From Marinobacterium_D sp050908845 (GTDB lineage Bacteria > Pseudomonadota > Gammaproteobacteria > Pseudomonadales > Balneatricaceae): 64,000 nucleotides of DNA. Below, piece by piece: positions 43,920 through 52,955 of this stretch (positions are counted from its first letter, which is position 1; every line of letters begins with the position of its first letter). Both the position numbers and the translations under genes were made by a program. The notes below the pieces were generated by a model. It was not told the DNA's origin. It searched no databases and was given only the letters and a program-made list of their open reading frames with translations. The stretch is taken from contig NZ_CP194171.1 in NCBI RefSeq assembly GCF_050908845.1, positions 1,984,001 to 2,048,000 of the forward strand, read 5' to 3'.

Positions 43920-45491
43920 ATGAGTCAGTCAGTTGACAATATCAAGCCGAGCTATCCGCTTTTCCTTGAAGACGAATACCAGGATATGCTGGCCCGGAAA
44001 CGCGATGACTTCGAAGAGAAGCATCCGCAGGCCAAGATCGACGAAGTGTTCCAGTGGACTACCACTGAAGAGTACCAGGAACTGAACTTCCAGCGTGAAG
44101 CGCTGACCGTGAACCCGGCGAAAGCCTGTCAGCCGCTCGGTTCCGTACTCTGCGCACTGGGTTTTGAAAAGACCCTGCCTTACGTACACGGTTCCCAGGG
44201 TTGCGTCGCTTACTTCCGTACCTACTTCAACCGTCATTTCAAAGAGCCGGTATCCTGCGTATCGGACTCCATGACTGAAGACGCGGCGGTATTCGGTGGC
44301 CAGAAAAACATGTTCGACGGCCTGGAAAACGCCAAAGCGCTGTACAAGCCGGAAATGATCGCTGTTTCCACCACCTGTATGGCCGAGGTTATCGGTGACG
44401 ACCTGAACGCCTTCATCGGCAACGCCAAGAAGGAAGGTCACATCGAGCAGGAGTTCCCGACTCCGTTCGCGCACACCCCGAGCTTCGTCGGCAGCCACAC
44501 CACTGGCTGGGACAACATGTTCGAAGGTATCGCTCGCTACTTCACGCTGAACTTCATGGAAGACAAGGAAGTCGGCAAGAGCGGCAAGCTTAACCTGGTG
44601 CCGGGCTTCGAAACCTACCTGGGTAACTTCCGTGTCATGAAGCGCATGATGGCTGACATGGGTGTCGATGCGACCCTGCTGTCAGATCCATCAGAAGTGC
44701 TTGATACTCCGGCCGACGGTCAGTTCCGCATGTATGAAGGCGGTACTACCCTGGACGAGATCAAGGATGCTCCGAACGCGCTGAATACCATCATGCTGCA
44801 GCCTTGGCAGCTGGTGAAAACCGAGAAGTTCGTCAAGAACACCTGGAAGCATGAAGTACCCAAGCTGAAGATCCCTATGGGTCTGGAATACACCGATGAC
44901 TTCCTGATGAAGGTCTCCGAGATCACTGGCAAGCCGGTGGGTGCTGCTCTGGAGCTTGAGCGTGGTCGTCTGGTCGACATGATGACCGACTCCCACACCT
45001 GGCTGCACGGCAAGAAGTTCGCTCTCTACGGTGATGCTGACTTCGTCATGGGTCTGACCAAGTTCCTGCTGGAGCTGGGTGCTGAGCCTATCCATGTTCT
45101 TTGCAACCACGCCAACAAGCGTTGGAGAAAAGAGATGGAAGCGATTCTGGCCTCCTCTCCGTATGGTGCTGACAGCACAGTACACATCGGCAAGGACCTG
45201 TGGCACATGCGTTCCCTGTGCTTCACCAACAAGCCTGACTTCCTGATCGGTAACTCCTACGGTAAAGAGATCTCCCGCGACACCCTGTACAAGGGCAAGG
45301 AGTTCGAGGTACCGCTGATCCGTCTCGGATTCCCGATCTTCGACCGTCACCACCTGCATCGCCAGACTACCCTGGGTTACGAAGGCGCTATGCAGATGCT
45401 GACCACCATCGTCAACGCTGTTCTGGATCGTCTCGACGACGATACGCGCGGCATGCAGACCACCGACTTCAACTACGACCTGGTTCGTTAA
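43920..45491 (+). CDS. nifK: NifK, nitrogenase molybdenum-iron protein beta chain
   Basis: This is a 523-residue beta subunit. P-cluster ligands are C70 (AKACQPLGSVLC), C95 (HGSQGCVAYF) and C153 (STTCMAEVIGD). The length and N-terminal extension (about 60 residues before AKACQ) fit Mo-nitrogenase of the Azotobacter group. GGGAGGAGAG precedes the ATG. Confidence 0.99.
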   Translation: MSQSVDNIKPSYPLFLEDEYQDMLARKRDDFEEKHPQAKIDEVFQWTTTEEYQELNFQREALTVNPAKACQPLGSVLCALGFEKTLPYVHGSQGCVAYFRTYFNRHFKEPVSCVSDSMTEDAAVFGGQKNMFDGLENAKALYKPEMIAVSTTCMAEVIGDDLNAFIGNAKKEGHIEQEFPTPFAHTPSFVGSHTTGWDNMFEGIARYFTLNFMEDKEVGKSGKLNLVPGFETYLGNFRVMKRMMADMGVDATLLSDPSEVLDTPADGQFRMYEGGTTLDEIKDAPNALNTIMLQPWQLVKTEKFVKNTWKHEVPKLKIPMGLEYTDDFLMKVSEITGKPVGAALELERGRLVDMMTDSHTWLHGKKFALYGDADFVMGLTKFLLELGAEPIHVLCNHANKRWRKEMEAILASSPYGADSTVHIGKDLWHMRSLCFTNKPDFLIGNSYGKEISRDTLYKGKEFEVPLIRLGFPIFDRHHLHRQTTLGYEGAMQMLTTIVNAVLDRLDDDTRGMQTTDFNYDLVR

Positions 45492-45509
45492 TACGTACAG
45501 GATGTACGG

Positions 45510-45545
45510 TACCCCGCGTGCGCATGGATGCGCAGGAGCGGGGTA
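45510..45545 (+). other. Strong hairpin between nifK and nifT
   Basis: The perfect outer stem TACCCCGC / GCGGGGTA encloses an inner TGCGCA/TGCGCA pairing. There is no U-run, so it is more likely a processing or stability element than a terminator; nifT follows 82 bases later. Confidence 0.65.
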
Positions 45546-45627
45546 GTAGGTCGGTACACTGCCTGCCGTCTGCTTCTGCAGCGGCAGGCTTCTCCACCAA
45601 GCGGTTCTCTGCCGAGAGGATAGACCC

Positions 45628-45837
45628 ATGCCAAACGTAATGATCCGACAGAACGAAGGCAAAATGACTTTGTATGTCGCCAAGAAGGACCAGGAAGACG
45701 AGATCTCTTCCATCGAATTCACTTCAGATGACAGCTGGGGTGGCACCATCGAGCTGACCGATGGTACCCGCTACTACATCGATCCGCTCGATGCTCCGCC
45801 CAAGCTGCCGATCACCCTGCGCGCCAAGCGCGGATAA
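45628..45837 (+). CDS. nifT: NifT, small nitrogen-fixation protein
   Basis: This 69-residue NifT/FixU protein has MPNVMIRQNEGKMTLYVAKKD and the family ending PITLRAKRG. Function is unknown; deletion has little effect in Klebsiella. It lies between nifK and nifY as usual. Confidence 0.95.
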   Translation: MPNVMIRQNEGKMTLYVAKKDQEDEISSIEFTSDDSWGGTIELTDGTRYYIDPLDAPPKLPITLRAKRG

Positions 45838-45850
45838 AGAGGACAGTGCC

Positions 45851-46567
45851 ATGGCAGATAAACTTTCCCCCGAAGTTGCTCTGCGTATCGGGCTTGCCGC
45901 CCGGGCGCTTCCCGACACAGACCCGAAACGCCTGATGACTGTGCTGGTCTCGGCGCTGGGTCTGCCGATTACACCAACCAAGCTGGGCCGGCTTAAGGTC
46001 GCCAAGCTAAAGGCCGCGGCCAATGAAGAGCTTGCCGAGATCGATACGGCGCACCTGAAAGCCGCGCTTAACCTGCTGAAAGGCATAGGTGTTAACGTTG
46101 AGGCCGGCGAAGAAGCCCTGCCCGAAATCCAACCCTATGCGGATGGCGATATGCCGGGCTCCATCCGTATCGCCTGTGCGTCCAACCATGACACCCGAAT
46201 AGATGGCCACTTCGGCTCCTGTGCCCGTTTTCTGATCTACCAGGTATCCGACGCTGAAGTTCGACTGGTGGATATTCGAAGCGCAGGAAAAACGCCGGAT
46301 GAAGAGGACAAAAACATCTATCGGGCCGGCCTGATCGAAGACTGTCAGCTGCTCTACACCGTCTCCATTGGCGGTCCCGCTGCCGCCAAGGTGGTGCGTG
46401 CCGGTCTGCATCCGGTCAAGCTGCCCGATGGCGGTGAAGCGACCGAGCTGATGGCCGAGCTGAAAGGGGTTATCGGTAATAATCCGCCGCCCTGGCTCGC
46501 CAAGGTGATGGGCGTCGATGCCGAGGAACGTATACGTTTTCGCCAGGATGAGGAGGAACTCGCATGA
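45851..46567 (+). CDS. nifY: NifY, apo-dinitrogenase / FeMo-co binding protein
   Basis: This 238-residue protein has an N-terminal helical domain (about 1-85, like NafY) and a C-terminal NifX/NifB-type cofactor domain with SNHDTRIDGHFGSCARFLIY. It stabilises apo-NifDK and helps insert FeMo-co. The start at 45851 is favoured by position after nifT (13 bases); an ORF starting at 45761 overlaps nifT and is unlikely. It overlaps the next gene by ATGA. Confidence 0.93.
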   Translation: MADKLSPEVALRIGLAARALPDTDPKRLMTVLVSALGLPITPTKLGRLKVAKLKAAANEELAEIDTAHLKAALNLLKGIGVNVEAGEEALPEIQPYADGDMPGSIRIACASNHDTRIDGHFGSCARFLIYQVSDAEVRLVDIRSAGKTPDEEDKNIYRAGLIEDCQLLYTVSIGGPAAAKVVRAGLHPVKLPDGGEATELMAELKGVIGNNPPPWLAKVMGVDAEERIRFRQDEEELA

Positions 46568-46839
46568 TCACTGAAACGACGCTTAACGAAATCGCTGAGT
46601 TCGCCGCGTCCCAGGTAATGGGCGAGCCGCTGATTGCAGATCTTCGGGTCAAATACCCGGACTATCACTTTACCTGGTGCTTCGACGACGATATCGGCGC
46701 AACCGCCAAGCCCTGGAAAGAGTACGACAGCTTCAATCTTTACCTGGTGAACTCCAGCGACCACTGCTCAAAGCTATCCAACGATGCCGAGAGCGCATCC
46801 GGCGTGGTGCTGGCGGAGGTGATTGCGGATGACGACTGA
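46564..46839 (+). CDS. Conserved small ORF between nifY and lrv
   Basis: This 91-residue acidic protein has no recognised catalytic motif; it shows Trp/Phe-rich YPDYHFTWCFDDDIG and Cys at two positions. In Azotobacter vinelandii an ORF of similar size also separates nifY from lrv. It is coupled to nifY by a 4-base overlap and overlaps lrv by 11 bases. Function is unknown. Confidence 0.8.
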   Translation: MITETTLNEIAEFAASQVMGEPLIADLRVKYPDYHFTWCFDDDIGATAKPWKEYDSFNLYLVNSSDHCSKLSNDAESASGVVLAEVIADDD

Positions 46840-47575
46840 GCAGGGCGGCGACCTGACTCCGGTCGCCGATTGTCGCTTCTGCCGCTTCAAGGCCGACCTG
46901 CTGCTGACAGGCCGCTGCGTGCCCGGGGATGTCTGCGTTGCCGCCCACAGCGGCCGGCAGATCGACCGGTTCTTGCGGGTTAACCCGCATCTGGCGATCT
47001 ACTACCTGCAGGACTCCTTCTGGGAGCGTCGTGCCATCGCCGTGCGTTACGCGCCGCTGGATGCGCTCGACAAGCTGATCCGTGATCCGGACGAGGCGGT
47101 TCGCCGTGCCGTGGCCTATCGTCTGCCGCGCGAAAAGCTGCTGGCGCTGATTAACGATGAGGACCGAGAGGTCCGTATCACCGTGGCCGACCGGATTCCG
47201 GTGGAGCATCTGGAAAAGCTCGCCGGCGATTCCGATTACCTGGTACGTGCCTATGTCACCCAGCGACTGCCGGAAGGGCGGTTGTTCCGCATGATCCGCG
47301 ACCCGGACCGTCAGGTCCGTAAACTGGTGGCGCGTCGCCTGCCGGAGGTCAGTCTCGGCCTGATGATGCACGATCCCGAGGCGGAAGTGCGCCGCATCGT
47401 GGCTGATCGCCTGGAGGGCGAGGCCGTGGTACCGATGTTGAAAGACAGCGACTGGACCGTGCGTCTGGCGGCGGCGATGGATGCGCCGCTGAGCGCGTTG
47501 GCGAGGTTAAAGGATGATCCCGATCCCGAGGTACGGGATCTGGTGGCGTCGCGACTGGCGAAGACCGACGCCTGA
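46829..47575 (+). CDS. lrv: Lrv, leucine-rich-repeat-variant Fe-S protein
   Basis: This 248-residue protein carries an N-terminal Cys cluster CRFCRFKADLLLTGRC...CV (C-x2-C-x11-C-x5-C) that binds a [4Fe-4S] cluster, then about eight LRV repeats of some 24 residues (for example RDPDRQVRKLVARRLPE). The Azotobacter homologue has the same order; role unknown. ATG 46829 with GGAGGT 8 bases upstream. It ends the nifHDKTY operon. Confidence 0.92.
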   Translation: MTTEQGGDLTPVADCRFCRFKADLLLTGRCVPGDVCVAAHSGRQIDRFLRVNPHLAIYYLQDSFWERRAIAVRYAPLDALDKLIRDPDEAVRRAVAYRLPREKLLALINDEDREVRITVADRIPVEHLEKLAGDSDYLVRAYVTQRLPEGRLFRMIRDPDRQVRKLVARRLPEVSLGLMMHDPEAEVRRIVADRLEGEAVVPMLKDSDWTVRLAAAMDAPLSALARLKDDPDPEVRDLVASRLAKTDA

Positions 47576-47578
47576 CCC

Positions 47579-47615
47579 GAGGCTGCCCCGCGCTTTGAGC
47601 TAATGGCGCAGCCTC
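47579..47615. terminator. Hairpin between convergent lrv and etfA
   Basis: The perfect 8-base stem GAGGCTGC / GCAGCCTC with a 21-base loop sits in the 63-base gap. It has no U-run; a weak shared terminator is likely. Confidence 0.5.
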
Positions 47616-47638
47616 AATGGCCCGTCTTCCCGCTCGAC

Positions 47639-48580
47639 TTACAGCTGCTTTTCAAGCTCGGGAAGCGCCTCGAACAGGTCGGCAACCAGCTGGTAATCCG
47701 CCACCTGAGAGATCGGGGCGTCCTCGTCGCTGTTGATGGCCACAATCACCTTTGAATCTTTCATGCCCGCCAGGTGCTGGATCGCACCGGAGATACCGCA
47801 GGCGATATACAGGTCAGGCGATACCACCTTGCCGGTCTGGCCCACCTGCCAGTCGTTGGGGGCAAAGCCCGCATCCACAGCGGCGCGGGATGCACCCACC
47901 GCGGCACCGAGTTTGTCGGCAACAGGCAGGATCACCTCAGTGAACTTGTCGGCAGAGCCGAGGGCGCGGCCACCGGAAATGATTATCTTTGCCGACGCCA
48001 GTTCCGGTCGATCCGAGTTCGACAGTTGATCGGCAACATGGGCGGATAGCTTCTCGCCGGTCATGGCGTCGATCCGCTCGATGAGTGTAGCGCCTGTCGT
48101 TGCTGCGCTTTTCATTGGGGCGCTTGCGAAGCTTGCGGTGCGTACGGTGATGACCTTGATTTTATCGTGTGAACGCAGGGTCTGAATTGCATTGCCGGCA
48201 TAGATTGGGCGCTTGAAGGTATCCTCGGCTATCACCTCGACAATGTCAGACAGCTGCATCACGTCCAGTTGTGCGGCCACACGGGGCAGGATGTTTTTGC
48301 CCGTTGTGGTCGCGGCAGCGACGATGGCGGAATAGTCCTTTGCCAGCGCCAGTATTGTGCTGGCCAGCGATTCGGCCAGTTGATGGCTCAATTCCGGGTG
48401 GTCGGCCACCAGCACCTTACTGACGCCTACCAACCGTGCCGCTTCATCGGCTACCGCCGCAACGTCATGGCCGGCAACAAGCAGGTGTACCTCACCCAGT
48501 TTCGATGCCGCAGTGAGCGCTTTCGCGGTATGGCTGGAGAGTCTGGTGTTATCGTGATCTGCGATTAACAGTGTGGTCAT
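47639..48580 (-). CDS. etfA: Electron transfer flavoprotein alpha subunit
   Basis: This 313-residue alpha subunit has an N-terminal domain and the FAD-binding C-terminal domain with SGGRALGSADKF, AGFAPNDWQVGQTGK and IACGISGAIQHLAGM. It pairs with the beta subunit encoded upstream. The length and motifs fit the general ETF (not FixB/bifurcating): FixB usually goes with fixC and fixX, which are absent. The partner is probably the flavoenzyme at 49449-51485. Confidence 0.95.
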   Translation of the reverse strand: MTTLLIADHDNTRLSSHTAKALTAASKLGEVHLLVAGHDVAAVADEAARLVGVSKVLVADHPELSHQLAESLASTILALAKDYSAIVAAATTTGKNILPRVAAQLDVMQLSDIVEVIAEDTFKRPIYAGNAIQTLRSHDKIKVITVRTASFASAPMKSAATTGATLIERIDAMTGEKLSAHVADQLSNSDRPELASAKIIISGGRALGSADKFTEVILPVADKLGAAVGASRAAVDAGFAPNDWQVGQTGKVVSPDLYIACGISGAIQHLAGMKDSKVIVAINSDEDAPISQVADYQLVADLFEALPELEKQL

Positions 48581-48595
48581 GATTTTTCCTCCCGC

Positions 48596-49360
48596 TTAAA
48601 GAACGCCGGCTTCGTTTTTCAGTTTGTCGACCAGCTCCGCGACGCTGGTCACCTTTACCCCTGCAGAGCGTGTCTCCGGGGCCCGGGTTTCGATCACCTC
48701 CAACCGCGGGGCGATATCGGTTTCGCTGAGTCCGAGCTCTGCCAGAGTTGGCTTGCCGATCGGTTTCTTCTTCGCCTTCATGATGTTGGGCAACGAGGCG
48801 TAGCGTGGCTCGTTCAAGCGCAGATCCGTTGTCACGACGGCGGGCAGTTTGAGCAGCACCTTTTGCAGGCCACCATCCACCTCACGTGTCACCTTTGCAC
48901 TGGTGGCGCTGACCACCTCAACCACAGAGGCGAAGGTCCCTTGTGCCCAGCCAAGCAGGGACGCCAGCATCTGTCCGGTCTGGTTGCAGTCGTCGTCGAT
49001 CGCCTGTTTGCCCAGAATCACCAGCCCCGGGTCCTCCTGTTCGGCCACCTTTCTCAGTACCTTGGCCACTGCCAGGGGTTCGATGCCGGCATCGCCCAGA
49101 TCCACCAGTACGCCACGGTCGGCGCCCATGGCGAGCGCGCTGCGCAGGGTCTCTTCCGACTTGCTGGTGCCGACGGAAACCACCACCACTTCGGAGGCGA
49201 CGCCGGCCTCTTTCAGTCGAATAGCTTCCTCGACGGCGATCTCGTCGAACGGGTTGATCGACATCTTGACGTTATTGAGTTCAACGCCAGAGCCGTCATC
49301 TCTAAGCCGGATTTTGACGTTGTAATCGACCACGCGTTTAACTGCGACCAGGATTTTCAT
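48596..49360 (-). CDS. etfB: Electron transfer flavoprotein beta subunit
   Basis: This 254-residue beta subunit has MKILVAVKRVVDYNVKIRL and the AMP-binding KQAIDDDCNQTGQMLA. The ending is Leu/Val-rich. Lies 15 bases upstream of etfA in the same operon. Confidence 0.95.
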   Translation of the reverse strand: MKILVAVKRVVDYNVKIRLRDDGSGVELNNVKMSINPFDEIAVEEAIRLKEAGVASEVVVVSVGTSKSEETLRSALAMGADRGVLVDLGDAGIEPLAVAKVLRKVAEQEDPGLVILGKQAIDDDCNQTGQMLASLLGWAQGTFASVVEVVSATSAKVTREVDGGLQKVLLKLPAVVTTDLRLNEPRYASLPNIMKAKKKPIGKPTLAELGLSETDIAPRLEVIETRAPETRSAGVKVTSVAELVDKLKNEAGVL

Positions 49361-49448
49361 GCGCTTAACCTTCTCTCAAAAGCGGGGTATTCAGGGGCGG
49401 TTCGGTCTACCGGTGATCATCTGGACCATCGGCAGACCGGCCTTCTAT

Positions 49449-51485
49449 TCAGATATCTTTCATTAAACGCAGGGCGTCATAGATGGCAGCATGAGTGTTT
49501 CGCGCGGACACGGCATCACCGATGCGGAACAGCTGGTAGCTGCCCTCGCTATTGCGCTGCACGGATTGCGGCTGACCGGCAAGCAGCTGGTCGTGGGAAA
49601 TTTCACCCTGGTTGGATGATCCGGGTTTCAGGTCGAAATAGAGGTCATCCATCGGCACCACGCCATGGTTCACGATTATCTGATCGAACTCCCGTTGCTG
49701 TGCGACGCCGCCGTAGTCGCTGCCGATATGGGCCTTGAGTCCGGTGCCTGTCTTCTCGACTGCCTGCAGGCGATAGGTCACGGTAAAGGCGGTATCCAGC
49801 TTTTGCAGTGTGCGCATGTAGGGCACCAGGTTCATCGCCATCACCTCGGGGGCGAAGGCCCGGTCCGGCGTCATGATCTCCACCCTGGCACCGGTCTTGG
49901 CGATGATCTCGGCCGCCTGCAGCCCCGCATGGTCGCCGGCGTCGTCATAGACCAGAACATTTTTGCCGGGTTTTACGTCGCCAGAGATAATGTCCCAGGC
50001 GGAGATCAGATGTTCGTTGCCCTCTGACAAAACCTCTGTATGGGGGAGGCCGCCGGTGGCGATGACAACCACATCGGGTGTTTCCGCTTCGATCTCTTCG
50101 ATTTCCGCGTAGGTGTTGAACTGAAAGCGAACGCCGAGGCGTTCACACTGCGTCATACGCCAATCGATGATCGAGATCATCTCGCGGCGCCGCTCGCTCT
50201 GGGCGGTGAGGCGTATCTGGCCGCCAGGCTGGTTCGCCGCTTCAAACACCACCACCTCATGGCCGCGCTCGCCAGCCACACGGGCCGCTTCCAGGCCGCC
50301 GGGGCCAGCGCCGACGATCACCACTTTCTTGCGGCCTTCCGCCTGGGCGATCTCGTGGGGCATGGTTTCTTCACGGCCGGTCGCCGCGTTATGGATGCAG
50401 TACGCAGAGCCGCCCTGGTAGATACGGTCCAGACAGTAGTTGGCGCCGACACAGGGGCGAATCTCGTCTTCCCGTTTGTCGATGATCTTGCGCACGATAT
50501 GGGGGTCGGTCATGTGGGCACGGGTCATGCCGACCAGGTCGACCTTGCCTGACGTGATGGCATGGCGGGCTGTGGCGACATCGGAAATCTTGGCGGCGTG
50601 GAACACCGGGAAATCGGTGGCAGCACGAATCTCACCGGCAAAATCCAGGTGTGGGTTGTTCTGCATTCCCTGGATCGGGATGGTGTCGGTCAGCCCGGCA
50701 TCGGTATCTATATGTCCGCGCACCACGTTGAGAAAGTCGACCATGCCGCTTTCCTTGAGACGACGGGAGATCTCCAGACCATCCTCCCGGGTCAGGCCGT
50801 TCTCCAGCAGTTCATCACCGGTGTAGCGCATGCCGACGATAAAGTCGGGGCCTACCCGTTTGCGGATTTCACCCAGCACGTCGAAGGTGAAACGCAGGCG
50901 GTTATCCAGGGAGCCGCCATAGGGGCCATCCAGTTCATTGGTCAGTGGTGACCAGAACTGGTCCATCAGGTGACCGTATGCCTGGAGCTCGATACCGTCC
51001 ATGCCGCCGGCTTTCATGCGCTCGGCGGCATCGGCGTAATCCTTGATGATGCGCTCGATATCCCAGTCTTCCATCTTCTTGGGGAAGGCCCGGTGAGCGG
51101 CTTCACGATGGTGGGACGGAGACACCACCGGAAGCCAGTTGCCCTTGTCCCAGCGTGTGCGTCGGCCCAGGTGAGTGAGCTGGATCATGATGGCAGCACC
51201 ATGCTCATGAACGGCATCGGTCAGATCCTTCATCCAGGGCACAACCTCGTCCTTGTAGACCAGCAGGTTGTTGAAGACGGGCGGGCTGTCTTTCGACACC
51301 GCAGCGGAGCCAGCCGTCATGGTCATCGCGACGCCGCCTTTAGCCCGTTCCACGTGGTAGGCGCGGTAGCGGCCCTTGGGCATACCGTCTTCCGGGTAAG
51401 CGGGCTCGTGGGCCGTCATGATAATGCGATTGCGCAGGGTCAGGTTGTTGATTTTATAAGGCTGCAAAAGCGGGTCATTGGACAT
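49449..51485 (-). CDS. TMADH/DgcA-like flavin- and Fe-S-containing oxidoreductase
   Basis: This 678-residue protein has an N-terminal old-yellow-enzyme TIM barrel (about 1-350) with FMN-site motifs, a Cys region (CVGANYC then GGSAYC) and a C-terminal pyridine-nucleotide-type FAD/ADP domain with VVIVGAGPGGLEAARVAGERG. The family covers trimethylamine, dimethylglycine (DgcA) and histamine dehydrogenases and 2,4-dienoyl-CoA reductases. etfBA downstream supports a dehydrogenase that reduces ETF, and DgcA is the best guess. In the [4Fe-4S] motif, the second Cys of the TMADH CxxCxxC appears to be Ala. It is first gene of the operon and faces a TetR regulator. Confidence 0.82.
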   Translation of the reverse strand: MSNDPLLQPYKINNLTLRNRIIMTAHEPAYPEDGMPKGRYRAYHVERAKGGVAMTMTAGSAAVSKDSPPVFNNLLVYKDEVVPWMKDLTDAVHEHGAAIMIQLTHLGRRTRWDKGNWLPVVSPSHHREAAHRAFPKKMEDWDIERIIKDYADAAERMKAGGMDGIELQAYGHLMDQFWSPLTNELDGPYGGSLDNRLRFTFDVLGEIRKRVGPDFIVGMRYTGDELLENGLTREDGLEISRRLKESGMVDFLNVVRGHIDTDAGLTDTIPIQGMQNNPHLDFAGEIRAATDFPVFHAAKISDVATARHAITSGKVDLVGMTRAHMTDPHIVRKIIDKREDEIRPCVGANYCLDRIYQGGSAYCIHNAATGREETMPHEIAQAEGRKKVVIVGAGPGGLEAARVAGERGHEVVVFEAANQPGGQIRLTAQSERRREMISIIDWRMTQCERLGVRFQFNTYAEIEEIEAETPDVVVIATGGLPHTEVLSEGNEHLISAWDIISGDVKPGKNVLVYDDAGDHAGLQAAEIIAKTGARVEIMTPDRAFAPEVMAMNLVPYMRTLQKLDTAFTVTYRLQAVEKTGTGLKAHIGSDYGGVAQQREFDQIIVNHGVVPMDDLYFDLKPGSSNQGEISHDQLLAGQPQSVQRNSEGSYQLFRIGDAVSARNTHAAIYDALRLMKDI

Positions 51486-51563
51486 GATCGGGCTCCGGCG
51501 TCGGGCGTTATATGGGCTGTGGAAACCACTGTTTGAAGTGGTGATTTTTTATTCGATGGACCG

Positions 51564-51592
51564 ATCCTAGGTAGAATGTACAGTAGTGTCAA
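51564..51592 (-). promoter_or_regulatory. Sigma-70 promoter of the flavoenzyme-etf operon
   Basis: On the minus strand TTGACA (51587-51592) is followed after 17 bases by TAGGAT (51564-51569), about 80 bases before the start. No sigma-54 site is seen, so this operon is not obviously part of the nif regulon. Confidence 0.75.
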
Positions 51593-51611
51593 TTAATTGT
51601 TCATTAGTGTC
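51585..51611. promoter_or_regulatory. Possible TetR operator overlapping the -35 box
   Basis: Direct repeats TAGTGTC (51585-51591) and TAGTGTC (about 51604-51610) flank the palindrome CAATTAATTG. The region covers the -35 box of the leftward promoter and lies just before the divergent tetR gene, the usual place for an auto-regulating TetR site. Confidence 0.45.
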
Positions 51612-51665
51612 GTTTACGGCTATGCCGTGTACACTTGGCGGTTCTGGTTGGATGAAAAAGTGCCT

Positions 51666-52310
51666 ATGAATAAGCAAACGTCGAATGACAGTGGTTGGCG
51701 TGGATCGGCCGATCTCTGGCTCGATGCGGCCAGTGAAATTCTGGTTGAGTCGGGTGTAGAAGGGGTAAAAATCGCCGCCCTGGGCAAGAAGCTGCAGCTA
51801 TCGCGTACCAGCTTCTACTGGTTTTTCCGCGACCGGGAGGAGCTGCTCGATGCACTGGTGCAAAAGTGGAAGGACAAAAACACCGGCAGCATCGTCAGGC
51901 AGTCTCAGGCCTATGCCGAGTCCCTGGCTGAGGCAACGCTGAATGTTTTCGATTGCTGGCTGGATGAATCCCTGTTTGATTCCCGTTTCGAGTTCGCGAT
52001 GCGCAGCTGGGCGCTGCAATCGAAGGAGATCCAGGCCGAGGTGCAGCTTGCGGATCAGCAGCGGCTTGGTGCGCTATGTGACCTGTTTCAGCGTAACGGT
52101 TTTGATCAGACGGCAGCCGATGTGCATGCACGGACGATTTACCTCGTCCAGATTGGTTATATCTCCATGCAGTCCGATGAAAGTCTCGACGTGAGGATGA
52201 AGCGTATACCTGAGTATGTGAAAACCTTTACCGGCGAATATCCCAAGCGCAAGGAGCTGGAGAGGTTCTATTTCAGGCACGGCTACGCGGAACCAGGTGC
52301 TGCATCTTGA
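51666..52310 (+). CDS. TetR/AcrR-family transcriptional regulator
   Basis: This 214-residue protein has an N-terminal helix-turn-helix (about 14-60) with VEGVKIAALGKKLQLSRTSFYWFFRDREELLDAL, shown here only as shorter pieces such as AALGKKLQLSRTSFYWFF, and a helical ligand domain. It is divergent from the TMADH-like/etf operon and probably represses it. The ATG at 51666 is taken; an in-frame start at 51597 adds a hydrophobic stretch not typical of TetR. Confidence 0.9.
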   Translation: MNKQTSNDSGWRGSADLWLDAASEILVESGVEGVKIAALGKKLQLSRTSFYWFFRDREELLDALVQKWKDKNTGSIVRQSQAYAESLAEATLNVFDCWLDESLFDSRFEFAMRSWALQSKEIQAEVQLADQQRLGALCDLFQRNGFDQTAADVHARTIYLVQIGYISMQSDESLDVRMKRIPEYVKTFTGEYPKRKELERFYFRHGYAEPGAAS

Positions 52311-52435
52311 TCGCCGCTGAAAGGTCATGTGATGCCCTGGTCAAGGCGCATGGCGGCAGGTAACGCATAGCTGGGGAGGCTTGAACTCGGTGACGCCAGT
52401 AAAAGAAGTAGGAGCAGTAAAAGACGAAAGAGGGA

Positions 52436-52468
52436 AGGTGAGTCGTTATATCGCTAAACGACTCACCT
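52436..52468. terminator. Perfect 12-bp hairpin between tetR and nfeD genes
   Basis: AGGTGAGTCGTT / AACGACTCACCT with a 9-base loop lies in the 183-base convergent gap (52311-52493). Both sides are only mildly T/A-rich. It probably ends one or both transcripts. Confidence 0.7.
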
Positions 52469-52493
52469 GTCTGTGAACCTCCGGGGTCACAGA

Positions 52494-52955
52494 CTACTCC
52501 GGCTGTTTAGCCCGGACGAACAGCTGACCAACCTGCAGATCAACCACCTCAACCAGCGTTCCTTTGCTGAGTTCTTCCTGGCTGATAACCTGCCAGCTGA
52601 CCCCTGAAAAACGATAGCTCGTCGGGTTCTGCACCGAGGTATCGGCAGGCAGGTAAAAGCTGTGACCGATCAGGTCGCTGGTAACGGCCTTATGCTCGGA
52701 GGTCTGCTGCAGCCGCTTGAATATCGGCCAGAGAATGGCGCCGGTCAGCACCGTAAACCCTGTTGTCGCGATCAGCGCCCACTGCCAGGTATCGGGAATC
52801 AAGCCCAGATACATCGATAACGAGGTGAGCAGCAGAGCAATCCCGGCAAACAGCAGCACCAGGGTGCTGACTCCCAGTACCCACACCTCAATGGCGAGAA
52901 GAGCCAGCCCCAGAATGGCAAGCAGTTCAATCAGATACGATGCTAATAGCTCCAT
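52494..52955 (-). CDS. NfeD-family membrane protein (short type)
   Basis: This 153-residue protein has three to four membrane segments (ASYLIELLAILGLALLAIEV onward) and a C-terminal OB-fold NfeD domain with DLIGHSFYLPADTSVQN and LVEVVDLQVGQLFVRAK. It overlaps the stomatin-like gene by 1 base (TGATG). NfeD and SPFH proteins work as a pair in membrane quality control. Confidence 0.88.
   Translation of the reverse strand: MELLASYLIELLAILGLALLAIEVWVLGVSTLVLLFAGIALLLTSLSMYLGLIPDTWQWALIATTGFTVLTGAILWPIFKRLQQTSEHKAVTSDLIGHSFYLPADTSVQNPTSYRFSGVSWQVISQEELSKGTLVEVVDLQVGQLFVRAKQPE

Noticed and set aside
41342..47575. draT/draG genes for NifH ADP-ribosylation
   Set aside because: None is present in the window. 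NifH does keep the target Arg in CAGRG.
47639..49360. Calling the ETF genes fixAB of an electron-bifurcating system
   Set aside because: fixC and fixX are absent, and the adjacent flavoenzyme is of the TMADH/DgcA type, so general etfBA is the better call.
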